Source: Actinomycetes bacterium (GTDB taxonomy: Bacteria; Actinomycetota; Acidimicrobiia; Acidimicrobiales; Palsa-688). From it: 7,019 bases of DNA. The stretch covers positions 1-7,019 of the forward strand of contig JAJZYO010000103.1 of the NCBI GenBank assembly GCA_021798075.1, read 5' to 3'. The notes below the pieces were generated by a model. That model was not told where the DNA came from. It ran no database searches and saw nothing but the letters and a program-made list of their open reading frames with translations. Position 1 is the stretch's first letter. Every line of letters begins with the position of its first letter. Both the position numbers and the translations under genes were made by a program. Of this stretch, positions 1 to 6,064 are shown piece after piece.

Positions 1-744
1 GAAGCCGAAACTGGGCGGCGCGATGGCTATAAAAGCAGGAGCGTAGAAAGACCCCGTCAACGAGCCAAAGACACTGCCCGCCATGTAGGCGTAGAGCTTG
101 TAACGGCGGACCTTGATGCCCATCGCCTGGGCGGTGTCCTCGTCCTCGCGGATGGCGAGCCACGCCCGCCCGAGGCGAGACCGGCGTACCCGCAAGCTAA
201 TAGCCGCGAACAACACCACGAGGACCAGGAACACGTAGTAGTAGCCCGCGGTGCTCGTAACCGAGAAGCGGCCGATAGACAGAGCTGGGATGCCGTATAT
301 TCCCTCGGGCCCGCCGGTCTGGCTCAGGTTGTTGACGAGGTTTTGGATTATCTCCCCAAACCCAAGCGTGACTACGGCCAGGTAGTCGCTCCGTAGGCGC
401 AACGTCGGGGCGCCGATGAAGACCGCCCCCGCCAGGGCAGCCAACAGGGCCACTGGCAGCGTGGTGAGCACGGGCCAGTGAAGGTCGACCGACAGCAGCC
501 CGGTCGTGTACGCCCCAATGGCGAAGAAGGCCGCGAAGCCAAGGTCGAGCATCCCTGCGTACCCGACCACGAAGTTGAGCCCGAGCGCCAGGCACATCAG
601 TATCTCGACTTGCATGGCCACGCTCACCACGTAGGTGCTGCCGGCGAAAACGGGGACCAGCGCACCGAGCGCGATGACGGCCAAGGCGACGGCGGGCCCC
701 GAGCGTTGCGAGACGGGACCTGCGAACTCAGACCCGCTGGCCAA
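1..744 (-). CDS. livM: Branched-chain amino acid-type ABC importer, permease LivM (partial, C-terminus off the left edge)
   Basis: Second membrane permease of a HAAT-family importer; it would pair with LivH in the cytoplasmic membrane. The frame is open for 248 codons to base 1. Visible are an N-terminal hydrophobic segment (about residues 17-34), the LivM hallmark GYAGMLDLGFAAFFAIGAY (61-79), a LRLRSDYLAVVTLGFGEI stretch (115-132), the TGGPEG loop (143-148), a hydrophobic segment at 168-184, and the EAA-like cytoplasmic loop GRAWLAIREDEDTAQAMGI (192-210) that contacts the ATPases. LivM proteins usually have 300-350 residues, so roughly 60-100 are missing because of the window edge, not a mutation. 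The start is uncertain. The frame offers TTG at 744, overlapping the end of livH by 17 nt; the next usable starts (GTG at 630 or 627, ATG at 615) would remove the first membrane segment. There is no strong ribosome binding site before the TTG, so translational coupling to livH is likely. Family assignment is firm; the transported substrate is not shown. Confidence 0.9.
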   Translation of the reverse strand, partial: MASGSEFAGPVSQRSGPAVALAVIALGALVPVFAGSTYVVSVAMQVEILMCLALGLNFVVGYAGMLDLGFAAFFAIGAYTTGLLSVDLHWPVLTTLPVALLAALAGAVFIGAPTLRLRSDYLAVVTLGFGEIIQNLVNNLSQTGGPEGIYGIPALSIGRFSVTSTAGYYYVFLVLVVLFAAISLRVRRSRLGRAWLAIREDEDTAQAMGIKVRRYKLYAYMAGSVFGSLTGSFYAPAFIAIAPPSFGF

Positions 745-1639
745 CTCGCTCGCCCAGCAAGCCGGTGGGCCGGAGCCACAAGGTCAGCACGAGAGCCCCG
801 AAGGCAAACATGAGGGCCCACTGTGCCCCGAACAACCCGGTCCCCACCGACTCCAAGATGCCGAGTAGCAGGCCACCAACGGCGGCCCCGGCCACGTTGC
901 CGATACCCCCGAGCACGGCGGCCGTGAACGCCTGGAGACCGATCGAGAAGCCCATCAGGTAGTTGATCTGCCCGAAATAAAGGCCTGCCATTACCGCGGC
1001 CGCGCCCGCCAATGCCCCACCGAGGAAGAACACGAGCGAGATCACCCGGTCCACGTTGATGCCGAGCAAGGTAGCGGCCACGCGGTCCTGAGCCACCGCT
1101 CGCATGGCCGTACCGAGCATGGTGTGGTTGACCAACAAGTGGACGGCCAGGATGAGGGCAGCTGCAATGACGACGATCCCGAGTTGGGTCCAGGTGTAGC
1201 GAACGCTCAGCACGTCAAAGCCACTGTTGGGCGGGGTGACCGGGAAGGGCAGGAAGTTGGAGCCCCAACCGGGGGTATTGAGGACACCGTTTTCGAGCGT
1301 CTCAGAGACGCCGAGAGCGGCGATCATGAGGGAGAGGACCGCCGCCCTCCTCATGGGCCGGTAGACCACGCGCTCCACCACGACGGCGACGACCCCCCCG
1401 GCGAGCATCGTGATGACCCCGGCCCACGCTAGGTTGCCCCAATTGACTCGCGAACTCACAGTGACGGTGGCCAGGACGCTGTAGCAGACGAAGGCTGCCA
1501 CCATGTAGAAGTCGCCGTGGGCAAAGTTGATCAGCCGCAATATTCCGTAGACCATGCTGTAGCCCACGGCGACCAAGGCAAAAAAAGCCCCCAAGAAGAG
1601 GCCAGCAACGATGTCGGGGACGAGGACGCCCCATGTCAT
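728..1639 (-). CDS. livH: Branched-chain amino acid-type ABC importer, permease LivH
   Basis: Integral membrane permease of the same HAAT importer, 303 residues, close to the family norm of about 290-300. Several hydrophobic helices are spread over the whole length. Family motifs are INFAHGDFYMV (37-47), the ER..YRPMR segment (89-97), the EAA-like loop TMLGTAMRAVAQDRVAATLL (173-192) followed by GINVDRV, the glycine-rich AVLGGIGNVAGAAVGG (241-256) and the terminal LRPTGLLG (289-296). The ATG at 1639 lies 41 nt after the livJ stop and gives the canonical N-terminus. The only Shine-Dalgarno-like sequence is AGGA at 1656-1653, about 13 nt upstream, which is weak and distant, so coupling to livJ translation is plausible. 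Its last codons overlap the likely start of livM. LivH and LivM form the heterodimeric pore; the missing livG/livF ATPases should lie further left. Ligand specificity cannot be read from the permease. Confidence 0.96.
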   Translation of the reverse strand: MTWGVLVPDIVAGLFLGAFFALVAVGYSMVYGILRLINFAHGDFYMVAAFVCYSVLATVTVSSRVNWGNLAWAGVITMLAGGVVAVVVERVVYRPMRRAAVLSLMIAALGVSETLENGVLNTPGWGSNFLPFPVTPPNSGFDVLSVRYTWTQLGIVVIAAALILAVHLLVNHTMLGTAMRAVAQDRVAATLLGINVDRVISLVFFLGGALAGAAAVMAGLYFGQINYLMGFSIGLQAFTAAVLGGIGNVAGAAVGGLLLGILESVGTGLFGAQWALMFAFGALVLTLWLRPTGLLGERVGQRV

Positions 1640-1680
1640 CGAAAAGCAGCCGTCCTACGCGGGACCAGGCCAGAGGGACA

Positions 1681-2859
1681 TCATGCTGCCGGCTGTCGAG
1701 GGGCCAGTTCGTACTGGGCGCCCCTCACCTGGAGTACGACGAAGTGCGCTCCCAAGCGTGAACCATCGGGCGCGAAGTGGACCGGGCCGGTCAAACCCTG
1801 GAAGGAGAGCTTGTGCAAGGCCGCGATCACCTTGGCGGGGGCCAGGCTGTGGGCTGCCTTGGCGGCATTGACGAGGGCGAAGATGCCGTCGTATGCGTAC
1901 GCCGAGTACGGGCCAGGCTGGGCATGGAACTTCTTTGCGTAGGCGGCGTCGAAAGCCTTGGCGGCCGCTCCCGTGAGGAACGACGACAGCACGGCGATCG
2001 TCGCGTACGTCCCATTGGCCGCTTTGCCCGCGTCCTTTATGTACGTGGGGTCGACGGAGCCGTCAGCGGTGGCAAAGGGGATCATGAGCCCGGCGCTGCG
2101 CAACTGCCGGACAAACTCGGCGGCTTGGGCAAAATAGCCGGTCCAGTAAACGGCCTGGGCTTTCTCGCTCCGCACGGTATTTATGACCGCTGAGAAGTCC
2201 TGCTCGGTGTTGGGAATGGCCTCGATGGGGAAGACCTTGGTGCTGGTGCCGGCAAGGTCCTTTTTGGTCAGTTGGGCCACGTTGACCGCGTACGTGGTTT
2301 GGTCGTCCGCGATGAGCAGGCGCTTCACGTGGAGCACCTTGGAGAAAAACGCGGCCGCCTCCTTGGCTTGGAGCGAGCCGCTCGGGTCGATCAGGAACAC
2401 GTTGTGGTAGCCAGAAGAGGTCAGCGTGCTCGAATTGGCTGCCACCTGGATATTGGGTATCCCCGCACGGGCGTAGATCGGCTCGGCCGGCTGGGCGGCG
2501 CTCGAGCAGTACCCGCCCACCATCGCCTGCACACCGAGCGAAACGAGCTTGTTGGCGGCGTTGACAGATGTCTGGGGGTCGCAGGCGTCGTCTTGCTCGA
2601 CCAGCTTGATCTTGTGGCCGAGCACGCCGCCCGCGGCGTTTACCTTGTTGACCGCGAGCACGAGACCGTGGTAAATTTCCGTGCCCGCTTGCGCCTCGGC
2701 ACCGGTCATGGGCTCCGATGCGCCGACGAGGTATGTCGACGCGCTCGAAGCGTCCCTGCTGCTCGCGGAAGCAGCAGGCGCAAAGGTGAGCGGCGCGCTC
2801 AGGCTCCCCAAGAGCACGCTCACCATCACTACGCCCCTTCTTGCGTACCTGGACTTCAA
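1681..2859 (-). CDS. livJ: Branched-chain amino acid-type ABC importer, extracytoplasmic substrate-binding protein (LivJ-like)
   Basis: Type I periplasmic-binding-fold receptor that delivers ligand to LivH/LivM. From the TTG at 2859 it has 392 residues. That start is chosen because AGGAGG (2869-2864) sits 4 nt before it and because it opens directly into a signal peptide: basic MKSRYARR, a hydrophobic stretch to about residue 28, then a signal peptidase I site after ASA (30-32). An in-frame ATG at 2916 would add 19 Gly/Arg-rich residues that include the translated ribosome site, so it is unlikely. The mature part matches the LivJ family: YLVGASEPMTG (43-53), NAAGGVLG (74-81), DDACDP (90-95) and GGYCSSAAQP (115-124). 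Cys93 and Cys118 sit where E. coli LivJ has its Cys53-Cys78 disulfide. Ser119 and Tyr242 match ligand-binding Ser79 and Tyr202; Asp266 replaces Glu226. No lipobox cysteine follows the signal peptide. The ligand is probably an amino acid or small relative, but that is inference. Confidence 0.93.
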   Translation of the reverse strand: MKSRYARRGVVMVSVLLGSLSAPLTFAPAASASSRDASSASTYLVGASEPMTGAEAQAGTEIYHGLVLAVNKVNAAGGVLGHKIKLVEQDDACDPQTSVNAANKLVSLGVQAMVGGYCSSAAQPAEPIYARAGIPNIQVAANSSTLTSSGYHNVFLIDPSGSLQAKEAAAFFSKVLHVKRLLIADDQTTYAVNVAQLTKKDLAGTSTKVFPIEAIPNTEQDFSAVINTVRSEKAQAVYWTGYFAQAAEFVRQLRSAGLMIPFATADGSVDPTYIKDAGKAANGTYATIAVLSSFLTGAAAKAFDAAYAKKFHAQPGPYSAYAYDGIFALVNAAKAAHSLAPAKVIAALHKLSFQGLTGPVHFAPDGSRLGAHFVVLQVRGAQYELAPRQPAA

Positions 2860-2863
2860 GGTT

Positions 2864-2869
2864 CCTCCT
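2864..2869 (-). promoter_or_regulatory. Shine-Dalgarno site that fixes the livJ start
   Basis: A perfect AGGAGG, inside a purine-rich run, lies 4 nt upstream of the TTG at 2859. It is the strongest ribosome binding site in the window and decides in favour of the TTG over the upstream in-frame ATG at 2916. Confidence 0.75.
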
Positions 2870-2969
2870 CTTCCTCTCCCGCCGCCCGCGAGGTACGCCG
2901 GCGGCGACCTCGCCATCTTGGCACGGCAAGGTGCAGCTACGCTGTCGCCTCAGTTGGAGTGCTGTCTAG

Positions 2970-3003
2970 GAAAGTGGTTCCATCTTTCGACAAGTGTTGA
3001 AAG
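2970..3003 (-). promoter_or_regulatory. Three alternating GAAAG/CTTTC elements upstream of livJ (candidate operator or attenuator)
   Basis: In the 159-nt gap between the hisD-like stop and livJ, the plus strand reads GAAAG at 2970-2974, CTTTC at 2984-2988 and GAAAG at 2999-3003. The right pair forms a 20-bp imperfect palindrome (2984-3003) with half-site CTTTCRACA and 8 of 10 symmetric base pairs matching, typical of a dimeric repressor site. The left pair encloses TGG-TT-CCA, so minus-strand RNA could fold GAAAG/CTTTC plus TGG/CCA with one bulge. The middle element can pair with only one neighbour at a time. A weak -35-like TTGTCG (2993-2988) overlaps the palindrome, but no good -10 follows. 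The pattern is seen directly; any regulatory role is inference. Confidence 0.35.
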
Positions 3004-3018
3004 GCCTCTCGGCGGAGC

Positions 3019-4353
3019 TCAGGCGAACCTGATCTCGACCGCGGCCTCGTGGGCCGGGAAGCCCTCGTGGCGAGCGAGTGTGGTCACCGGTTCACGCATA
3101 CGGGCGAGGGCTGTCTGGTTGGCTCGCGCCACCGCGGTCCGCTTGCGGAACGCCTCAGCCGTTATCCCCCCGTTCACCTTGGCAAAACCGCTGGTTGGCA
3201 AAGAGGCCGGGCAACCTATGAGGAAGTTGGCAGCCGCGAACGGCGTCCACTGGCCCACCAATATCTCGCCAGCATTTACCAGCCGGGCAAGCAGGTCGTC
3301 GGGGTCGCGCACGGCGATCTGAAGATGTTCGGGGGCGTAGCTGTTGGCGACCTCAGCTGCTTCGGACAAGGTCTCCACCAAGATCGCCCCGCCGTTTTTG
3401 CCGAGGGCGGCGGCCGCATAACTACGGCGCGGCTCAGGCAGGCGGGCAAGCTGGCTCGCCACCTCACCTTGCACCGTGCCGAGCAGGCCTTCGCTCGGCG
3501 TCACGAGCAGGGACTGAGAGTCCGGCCCGTGCTCGGCCTCGTTTAGGAGGTCGGCGGCCAAAAGCCGGGCATCGGCGCTCTCGTCTGCGATGACGAGGCT
3601 CTCGCTCGGACCGAGCAGCATCGTTGTCGCCGTCCCGTAGCGCTGGACCTCGACCTGCGCGCACGTTACGGCTGGGCTACCGGGCCCCACCACCTTACGG
3701 ACCTTGGGGACCGTCTCGGTGCCGAACGCAAGGGCGGCGACACCCGCCGGCCCGTTGGAGCGGAACACGTCGCGGATGCCGAGCTCGGAGGCCACGACCA
3801 AGACGGCGGGGTCGACCTCGCCAGCGCTCCCTGGCAAGGGTGGGACCACAACCGCGATCTTGGGCACGCCGGCTACCACCGCCGGCGTGCCCACCTGGAC
3901 GAGCACGGAGGGGAACGACCCCTTGCCGCTCGGGACGAACAGGCCCGCGCTCTCGATCGGGGTGACCTTTTCCCCCACCACTAGCCCGGGCTCGCTCTCG
4001 AACTCCCAGTCACCCCTCGCCATGAGCTGTTCGTTGAACCGGCGCACGTGGTCGATACCGTCTCGGAGCGCCGCGACCAGGCCTTCGGGCACGACCCCAT
4101 GCGCTTTGGCCATCTCGGCCTCGCTCACCCGGAGGTCCGCCGGGCGGACATGGCAACCATCGAAGCGCTCGAGGGCGCGCACCAGCGCGGCATCGCCGTT
4201 TTCGCGCACGTCTTCGATGAGGTCCGTTATCTGGGCGCGCAGGCCAGGGTCGAATATCTGGTCGAGGCCCCGTTCGAGCACGGCCTGGCGCTCCTTTTCG
4301 CTCAGGCTGGCCCAACGCCCGATCAGCCTTACCGGGCCGTTGGCGGCGGTCAT
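3019..4353 (-). CDS. Histidinol dehydrogenase-family protein, divergent paralogue, substrate unknown
   Basis: A 444-residue protein with full-length HisD family architecture; true HisD is an NAD-dependent zinc enzyme that oxidises L-histidinol to L-histidine. Conserved here are the AEHGPDSQ block (273-280, including the metal-ligand His275), GPSESLVIAD (248-257), the catalytic pair Glu342-His343 in YAPEHLQI, Glu430 and His435 (metal ligand in HisD). An ungapped comparison with remembered E. coli HisD shows key changes: Glu272 where Gln259 binds zinc, Asn376 where Asp360 binds zinc, Ala383 where His367 contacts substrate, and GLFVPSG instead of GLYIPGG near 137-143. It therefore probably oxidises another small alcohol or amino alcohol, as HpsN (sulfopropanediol dehydrogenase) does within this superfamily. 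No his biosynthesis gene is nearby; it lies between ugd and the liv importer genes. The ATG at 4353 is preceded by GGAAGGA at 4371-4365 with a long 11-nt spacing. Automatic naming as hisD would probably be wrong. Confidence 0.88.
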   Translation of the reverse strand: MTAANGPVRLIGRWASLSEKERQAVLERGLDQIFDPGLRAQITDLIEDVRENGDAALVRALERFDGCHVRPADLRVSEAEMAKAHGVVPEGLVAALRDGIDHVRRFNEQLMARGDWEFESEPGLVVGEKVTPIESAGLFVPSGKGSFPSVLVQVGTPAVVAGVPKIAVVVPPLPGSAGEVDPAVLVVASELGIRDVFRSNGPAGVAALAFGTETVPKVRKVVGPGSPAVTCAQVEVQRYGTATTMLLGPSESLVIADESADARLLAADLLNEAEHGPDSQSLLVTPSEGLLGTVQGEVASQLARLPEPRRSYAAAALGKNGGAILVETLSEAAEVANSYAPEHLQIAVRDPDDLLARLVNAGEILVGQWTPFAAANFLIGCPASLPTSGFAKVNGGITAEAFRKRTAVARANQTALARMREPVTTLARHEGFPAHEAAVEIRFA

Positions 4354-4364
4354 GTGGTCAGCGT

Positions 4365-4371
4365 TCCTTCC
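4365..4371 (-). promoter_or_regulatory. Probable ribosome binding site of the HisD-family gene
   Basis: GGAAGGA stands 11 nt before the ATG at 4353. The spacing is longer than usual, but it is the only purine-rich match upstream, and the protein begins in register with the family from this ATG. Confidence 0.5.
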
Positions 4372-4497
4372 TGGTAAAGAGCCGTAGCCAGTGGAGCTTA
4401 GCGAGCGGTGCCGACGCGGGCCGCTTGGCGGGCACTAGCCCGGCCCGGTCCCGGCGAACGCTGGCGAAGTGCTGCCCGAGGGCTCGGCCCCAGGGAG

Positions 4498-5868
4498 CTA
4501 GGCCGCTTCGTCCCGTGCTGGCCGTGCCGCCATCCGCCGGCCGATGCCCTCGTACACAAACCCGGCCTCCGCCGCTCTCACCGGGTCCAAGCAGTTGCGC
4601 CCGTCCAGCAACAGCTCGCCGTCCATGGCCGCTCGCACCCGCCGCCAGTCGAGGTCGACGAACTGGGGCCACTCGGTCGCCAGGACCAAAGCGTCCGCCC
4701 CGGACGCGGCAGCGTAAGCGTCCCTCACCACCCGCACCCCGGTCGCGTTGGGCACCTCCCTCACGACCGGGTCATAGGCTGCCACGAAGGCCCCGCGCTC
4801 TATCAAGCGTTGCGCTATGTCCAGGCCGGGCGAGTCCCGCAGGTCGTCGGTGCCGGGCTTGTAGGAGAGCCCGAGCAGGGCTATGCGCGCGCCGCGCAAG
4901 TTTTTCAGGTGGCGGAGCAGTTTTTCCACCACCAGGTGGCGTTGGTCGGAATTGATCCCCATCACCGCCTCGAGAAGCCGGGCTTGGTAGCCGTACTCCC
5001 CTGCCGTCGCGATCATGGCCGAGATGTCCTTGGTGAAACATGAGCCGCCCCAGCCGAGGCCCGCGCTCAAAAAACGTGGCCCGATGCGACGGTCGAGGCC
5101 TATGCCGGCGGTGACCGTCTGGATGTCTGCGCCCACCAGCTCACAAAAACGAGCCATCTCGTTGGCAAAACTGATCTTCGTGGCCAGGAAGGCGTTGGCC
5201 GCGTACTTCACCATCTCGGCCGTCATCAAGTCGGTCTTCACTAGGGGGACGATGCCCCTCGAGCCCGCGCCGGAAAAGCTTTGGTCGAGGATTGGTTGGT
5301 AAACCTCGATGACCTCCTCCAAAGCGAGGGCATCGTCCGCGCCGACCACGACCCGGTCCGGGTGGAGGTAGTCCGTAACGGCGGTACCCTCTCGCAAGAA
5401 CTCGGGGTTGGACACCACCCGCACCAGGGAAGCCACTTTGTGGTCTCCGGCCGCGTCCGCGATCACCGAGCTCAGCCAGCGCCCGGAGCCGATCGGCACA
5501 GTGCTTTTGTTTACGAAGATGTGAGGGCGCCGGAGGTGCGGCGCCACTACGCGCGCCACCTCCTCCATGGCGCTCATGTCCGCCTTCCCGTCGGGCCCCT
5601 GGGGAGTGCCCACGCAAATGAACGTGAGGTCCGACTCCGAAACGGCCGGGCCGACCTCCGAGGTGAACGAGAGCCGCCCGGCCTGCACGCCAGCAGAGAG
5701 GAGCTCGTCGAGGCCCTGTTCGTGGAAAGGTGCCCTGCCCTCCGACAACTGCGCCAGCTTGCCCTCGTCGGACTCGACACCGACGACCCGGTGGCCTATG
5801 TGCGCGAGGCACGCCGCCACGACCGTGCCGACGTACCCGCTCCCGATGACAGCGATCCGCCTCGCCAT
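4498..5868 (-). CDS. ugd: UDP-glucose 6-dehydrogenase
   Basis: Cytoplasmic enzyme expected to oxidise UDP-glucose to UDP-glucuronate with two NAD+, supplying a precursor for surface polysaccharides. The 456-residue length is normal for the bacterial single-chain form. Visible in order are the Rossmann NAD motif GSGYVG (9-14), FICVGTPQ (83-90), NKSTVPIGSG (120-129), NPEFLREG (154-161), the central helix VKYAANAFLATKISFANE (220-237) with Lys221 and Asn225, the catalytic GGSCFTKD (274-281) with nucleophile Cys277, and the C-terminal domain motif LLGLSYKPGTDDLRDSP (331-347). The FTKD form of the cysteine motif favours UDP-glucose dehydrogenase over the GDP-mannose or UDP-ManNAc dehydrogenases. 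The ATG at 5868 is preferred over the in-frame ATG at 5904 because it begins directly with MARRIAVIGSGYVG and sits 6 nt after a -10 element. The gene is divergent from a glycosyltransferase. A gap of 144 nt separates it from the HisD-family gene, so co-transcription with that gene is possible but not shown. Confidence 0.95.
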   Translation of the reverse strand: MARRIAVIGSGYVGTVVAACLAHIGHRVVGVESDEGKLAQLSEGRAPFHEQGLDELLSAGVQAGRLSFTSEVGPAVSESDLTFICVGTPQGPDGKADMSAMEEVARVVAPHLRRPHIFVNKSTVPIGSGRWLSSVIADAAGDHKVASLVRVVSNPEFLREGTAVTDYLHPDRVVVGADDALALEEVIEVYQPILDQSFSGAGSRGIVPLVKTDLMTAEMVKYAANAFLATKISFANEMARFCELVGADIQTVTAGIGLDRRIGPRFLSAGLGWGGSCFTKDISAMIATAGEYGYQARLLEAVMGINSDQRHLVVEKLLRHLKNLRGARIALLGLSYKPGTDDLRDSPGLDIAQRLIERGAFVAAYDPVVREVPNATGVRVVRDAYAAASGADALVLATEWPQFVDLDWRRVRAAMDGELLLDGRNCLDPVRAAEAGFVYEGIGRRMAARPARDEAA

Positions 5869-5874
5869 GGCCCC

Positions 5875-5904
5875 ATTATCCCAGGAACGCACCGTTGCCG
5901 GCAA
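5875..5904 (-). promoter_or_regulatory. Candidate leaderless sigma70-type promoter of ugd
   Basis: On the minus strand a -35-like TTGCCG (5904-5899) is followed by an 18-nt spacer and a -10-like GATAAT (5880-5875, five of six consensus bases). GGGGCC then leads straight to the ATG at 5868. Transcription starting at the usual 7 nt past the -10 would begin on the A of the ATG, giving an mRNA with no 5' leader. No Shine-Dalgarno sequence is present. Confidence 0.55.
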
Positions 5905-5963
5905 ACGCGCCCCGCTTATTAGGCGTTACCTGCCCCGTCGCGCCCGTAGCAAGTGCCCGCCCG

Positions 5964-5996
5964 TAACGCTCACACCGCCATTACGCTCACACCGCC
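5964..5996. repeat. Two tandem copies of a 16-bp unit, period 17 bp, in the divergent promoter region
   Basis: TAACGCTCACACCGCC (5964-5979) is repeated as TTACGCTCACACCGCC (5981-5996), matching at 15 of 16 positions. A nearby GCGTTAC (5923-5929) is the inverse complement of GTAACGC (5963-5969), overlapping the first copy. The repeats lie about 95-130 bp from the predicted ugd start and 70-100 bp from the glycosyltransferase start, where a shared regulator could bind. The function is unknown; recent small tandem duplication is the alternative. Confidence 0.6.
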
Positions 5997-6052
5997 CACC
6001 CCGCCTTGCCGCCATCGCCGGCCAGCCTATCGGTCGCCACGTGAATGCCAGC

Positions 6053-6058
6053 TAAATT
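6053..6058 (+). promoter_or_regulatory. Candidate -10 element of the glycosyltransferase gene (leaderless)
   Basis: TAAATT fits the TANNNT -10 pattern and four of six consensus bases. It is followed by CGGGCC and then the GTG at 6065, the same 6-nt offset and almost the same spacer as before ugd. No convincing -35 is visible 16-18 nt upstream, and no Shine-Dalgarno sequence precedes either the GTG or the ATG at 6071. Confidence 0.35.
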
Positions 6059-6064
6059 CGGGCC

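Noticed and set aside
1640..1680. Possible hairpin (GTCC/GGAC) between livJ and livH
   Set aside because: Only 4 bp of stem and no T-run; such a pairing is expected by chance in GC-rich DNA.
2063..2929. A 288-codon minus-strand frame overlapping livJ
   Set aside because: It is an out-of-frame shadow of the livJ coding sequence; its translation is Arg/Gly-rich with no recognisable motif, as expected from GC-rich DNA.
2272..3000. A 242-codon plus-strand frame opposite livJ
   Set aside because: Antisense shadow with low-complexity Arg/Val/His-rich composition and no family signature.
3019..4353. Calling this gene hisD, the histidine biosynthesis enzyme
   Set aside because: Two metal ligands and a substrate-contact residue differ from true HisD and no his gene is nearby, so the specific symbol is not supported.
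3704..4387. A 227-codon plus-strand frame opposite the HisD-family gene
   Set aside because: Antisense shadow rich in Ser/Arg/Thr; the minus strand here encodes an unmistakable full-length HisD-family protein.
4471..4497. GC-rich inverted repeat just after the ugd stop (CCGAG-CC-CTCGG) as a terminator
   Set aside because: The loop is only 2 nt in the best pairing and no T-run follows on the minus strand, so it does not support an intrinsic terminator.
4358..4672. A 104-codon minus-strand frame spanning the ugd/hisD-like gap
   Set aside because: It starts inside ugd in another frame, is Arg/Gly/Ala-rich and has no ribosome site; it does not look like a gene.
5281..5922. A 213-codon plus-strand frame opposite ugd
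   Set aside because: Antisense shadow of ugd, without domain motifs.
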